A stretch of 25,005 nt of DNA from positions 1 through 25,005 of the forward strand of contig PWUP01000286.1 of assembly GCA_003562535.1 (NCBI GenBank). The letters run 5' to 3'. Below the pieces are notes generated by a model. It saw only the letters and a list, made by a program, of their open reading frames with translations, made no database searches and was not told where the DNA came from. This document shows positions 23,975 through 25,005 of the stretch, piece after piece (the stretch's first letter is position 1; every line of letters begins with the position of its first letter). Source of the DNA: Gammaproteobacteria bacterium. GTDB taxonomy: Bacteria; Pseudomonadota; Gammaproteobacteria; Competibacterales; Competibacteraceae. Position numbers and translations under genes: made by a program.

Positions 23975-24844
23975 CTATTTAGATTCTGCATTCAGGGCTA
24001 AAGCCATTTTATACAATTTATTACGCTGACCACCGCTCAGCTCAGCCGCTACGGCTACTGCCCGTTTCAGGGGTAATTCGCGTAATACTATCCGTAGTAG
24101 GCGTTCCTGTTCACAGGTTTCAGGCTGGGTATTCGCGCCCTGAACGATGACAACGCACTCGCCCCGCTGACGTTCAGGAGCCGCTTGCAACCAATCCAGC
24201 AAGGCACCTAAGGGGGCAACATGGCTTTGTTCAAAGGTTTTGGTCAACTCACGCGCTAAACAAGCCGGACGCTCGGCACCGAACACCGCGACCAAATCCT
24301 GCATGGCGGCCACAATCCGATGCGGAGATTCAAAAAACACTAAGGTCTGCGGATGCGTGGCCAGCTCGGCTAAGCGGCGCTGACGCGCTGCACTACGCGA
24401 CGGCAAAAATCCTTCAAAGCTGAACCGCTCACAGGGTAAACCGGCAATGGATAGCGCCGCCATCACACTGCTAGGACCGGGCACAGCACATACGGCCAGC
24501 CCTTGGCGGCGTAATTCACGCACTAATGGAAACCCGGGATCACTGATCAATGGAGTACCGGCATCACTGATCAGCGCTCCCGTTTGGCCCGCTTGGAGTT
24601 GCGCCACCAGACGCGGTACTTGAGCGAGTTCATTGTGTTCATGGAGAGCAATGAGTGGGGTTGTAATGGCAAAATGATTTAATAAACGCTGGCTGTGTCG
24701 GGTATCCTCAGCGGCAATCCAGTCCACTTGTCCCAAAATCAGTAAGGCACGGTGGCTGATATCGCCTAGGTTGCCAATCGGTGTGGCCACAACGTATAAG
24801 GTACTCGGCGCAAGGCCAGCGGGGGGGATAAGAGTATGGGTCAT
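23975..24844 (-). CDS. rsmI: 16S rRNA 2'-O-ribose C1402 methyltransferase RsmI
   Basis: RsmI adds the 2'-O-methyl group to C1402 of 16S rRNA. The 289-residue protein belongs to the tetrapyrrole-methylase fold: LYVVATPIGNLGDIS (16-30), AAEDTRHSQRLLNHF (44-58), ALISDAGTPLISDPGFPLV (89-107), CAVPGPSSVMAALSIAGLP and FFESPHRI. The C-terminal helical region ends in GGQRNKLYKMAL. An in-frame stop (TGA) lies four codons before the ATG, so the start at 24844 is secure although its Shine-Dalgarno sequence is weak. rnpB follows 72 nt downstream. Confidence 0.97.
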   Translation of the reverse strand: MTHTLIPPAGLAPSTLYVVATPIGNLGDISHRALLILGQVDWIAAEDTRHSQRLLNHFAITTPLIALHEHNELAQVPRLVAQLQAGQTGALISDAGTPLISDPGFPLVRELRRQGLAVCAVPGPSSVMAALSIAGLPCERFSFEGFLPSRSAARQRRLAELATHPQTLVFFESPHRIVAAMQDLVAVFGAERPACLARELTKTFEQSHVAPLGALLDWLQAAPERQRGECVVIVQGANTQPETCEQERLLRIVLRELPLKRAVAVAAELSGGQRNKLYKMALALNAESK

Positions 24845-24915
24845 AGTAGGCTTAGTTCACGTGTTACGCTGGTTTAATTCATAAGAGGAGCAAAAAACAG
24901 TTCTTGATTTTTTCT

Positions 24916-25005
24916 TCATTGTTTATCAGAATTCTCCATTGTAGATAGGTTATCTACAAGCGCGAAGGTTTCGCGTTCCATGGTCGAGGTCGAAGTCGAA
25001 TCGCA
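24916..25005 (-). CDS. Possible C-terminal end of an unidentified gene entering from the right edge
   Basis: On the minus strand one frame is open from the window edge to a TGA at 24918-24916, giving 29 residues that begin with a Ser-Thr dipeptide run (STSTST) and end FALVDNLSTMENSDKQ. The run is coded by the hexamer repeat at the edge. The piece is too short to prove coding, and other frames here are also open for part of the way. If real, it would be the tail of a gene upstream of rsmI. No family can be assigned. Confidence 0.2.
   Translation of the reverse strand, partial: CDSTSTSTMERETFALVDNLSTMENSDKQ
24939..24959. repeat. 21-bp palindrome with GGT centre
   Basis: TTGTAGATA (24939-24947) and TATCTACAA (24951-24959) are perfect inverted copies around GGT. 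It lies 95-115 bp upstream of the rsmI start and one base from a second palindrome with the same centre. It could be an operator or an RNA hairpin; no function is shown by the sequence. Confidence 0.6.
24961..24975. repeat. 15-bp palindrome with GGT centre
   Basis: CGCGAA (24961-24966) and TTCGCG (24970-24975) are perfect inverted copies around GGT. It directly follows the 21-bp palindrome, and the shared centre suggests a related origin or two adjacent hairpins. Confidence 0.6.
24983..25000. repeat. Hexamer tandem repeat at the window edge
   Basis: GTCGAG followed by two copies of GTCGAA, then TCG, running to within a few bases of the edge. On the plus strand an ATG at 24980 would read it as alternating Val-Glu (MVEVEVES); on the minus strand it reads as alternating Ser-Thr. 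The array may continue outside the window. Confidence 0.55.

Noticed and set aside
24980..25005. Plus-strand gene starting MVEVEVES
   Set aside because: Only eight codons are visible, they are a direct reading of a hexamer repeat, and the nearest purine-rich site is 11 nt away inside a palindrome. It cannot be supported as a gene.

Overview
The window is a chromosomal segment from a Gram-negative bacterium, most likely a gammaproteobacterium. It carries lpxC (lipid A synthesis), a meso-diaminopimelate-type MurE, an A-type RNase P RNA gene placed between rsmI and the division cluster, and the order ftsZ-lpxC-secA. That rnpB position is familiar from pseudomonads and their relatives. I cannot name an order or genus from the sequence alone. 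All confident genes are on the minus strand, so transcription runs from high to low coordinates.

In transcription order: rsmI (24844-23975) and rnpB (about 23902-23546) lead into a nearly complete division and cell wall (dcw) cluster: rsmH, ftsL, ftsI, murE, murF, mraY, murD, ftsW, murG, murC, murB, ftsQ, ftsA, ftsZ. A 134-bp gap with a likely promoter and a 9-bp dyad precedes lpxC. secA and argJ follow. After a hairpin come a DUF4743-type Nudix hydrolase, a beta-hydroxyacid dehydrogenase, and the N-terminal part of a 2-oxoglutarate/Fe(II) oxygenase that runs off the left edge.

The genes form a coherent pathway. MurB and MurC-MurF build UDP-MurNAc-pentapeptide, MraY and MurG make lipid II, FtsW and FtsI polymerise and cross-link it at the septum, and FtsQ, FtsL, FtsA and FtsZ form the divisome. 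LpxC commits carbon to lipid A and SecA exports envelope proteins. The cluster is very tightly packed: nine adjacent pairs overlap by 4 to 8 nt, which suggests translational coupling.

Two usual dcw members are missing: mraZ before rsmH, and ddl between murB and ftsQ. Other points of interest are the paired palindromes and hexamer repeat at the right edge, the dyad around the lpxC promoter, a G9 tract in murB, a hexanucleotide microsatellite in murF and an insert in SecA. I see no mobile element, CRISPR array, tRNA or defence system, and no convincing evidence of an undescribed multi-gene system. Most of the window is conserved housekeeping DNA.
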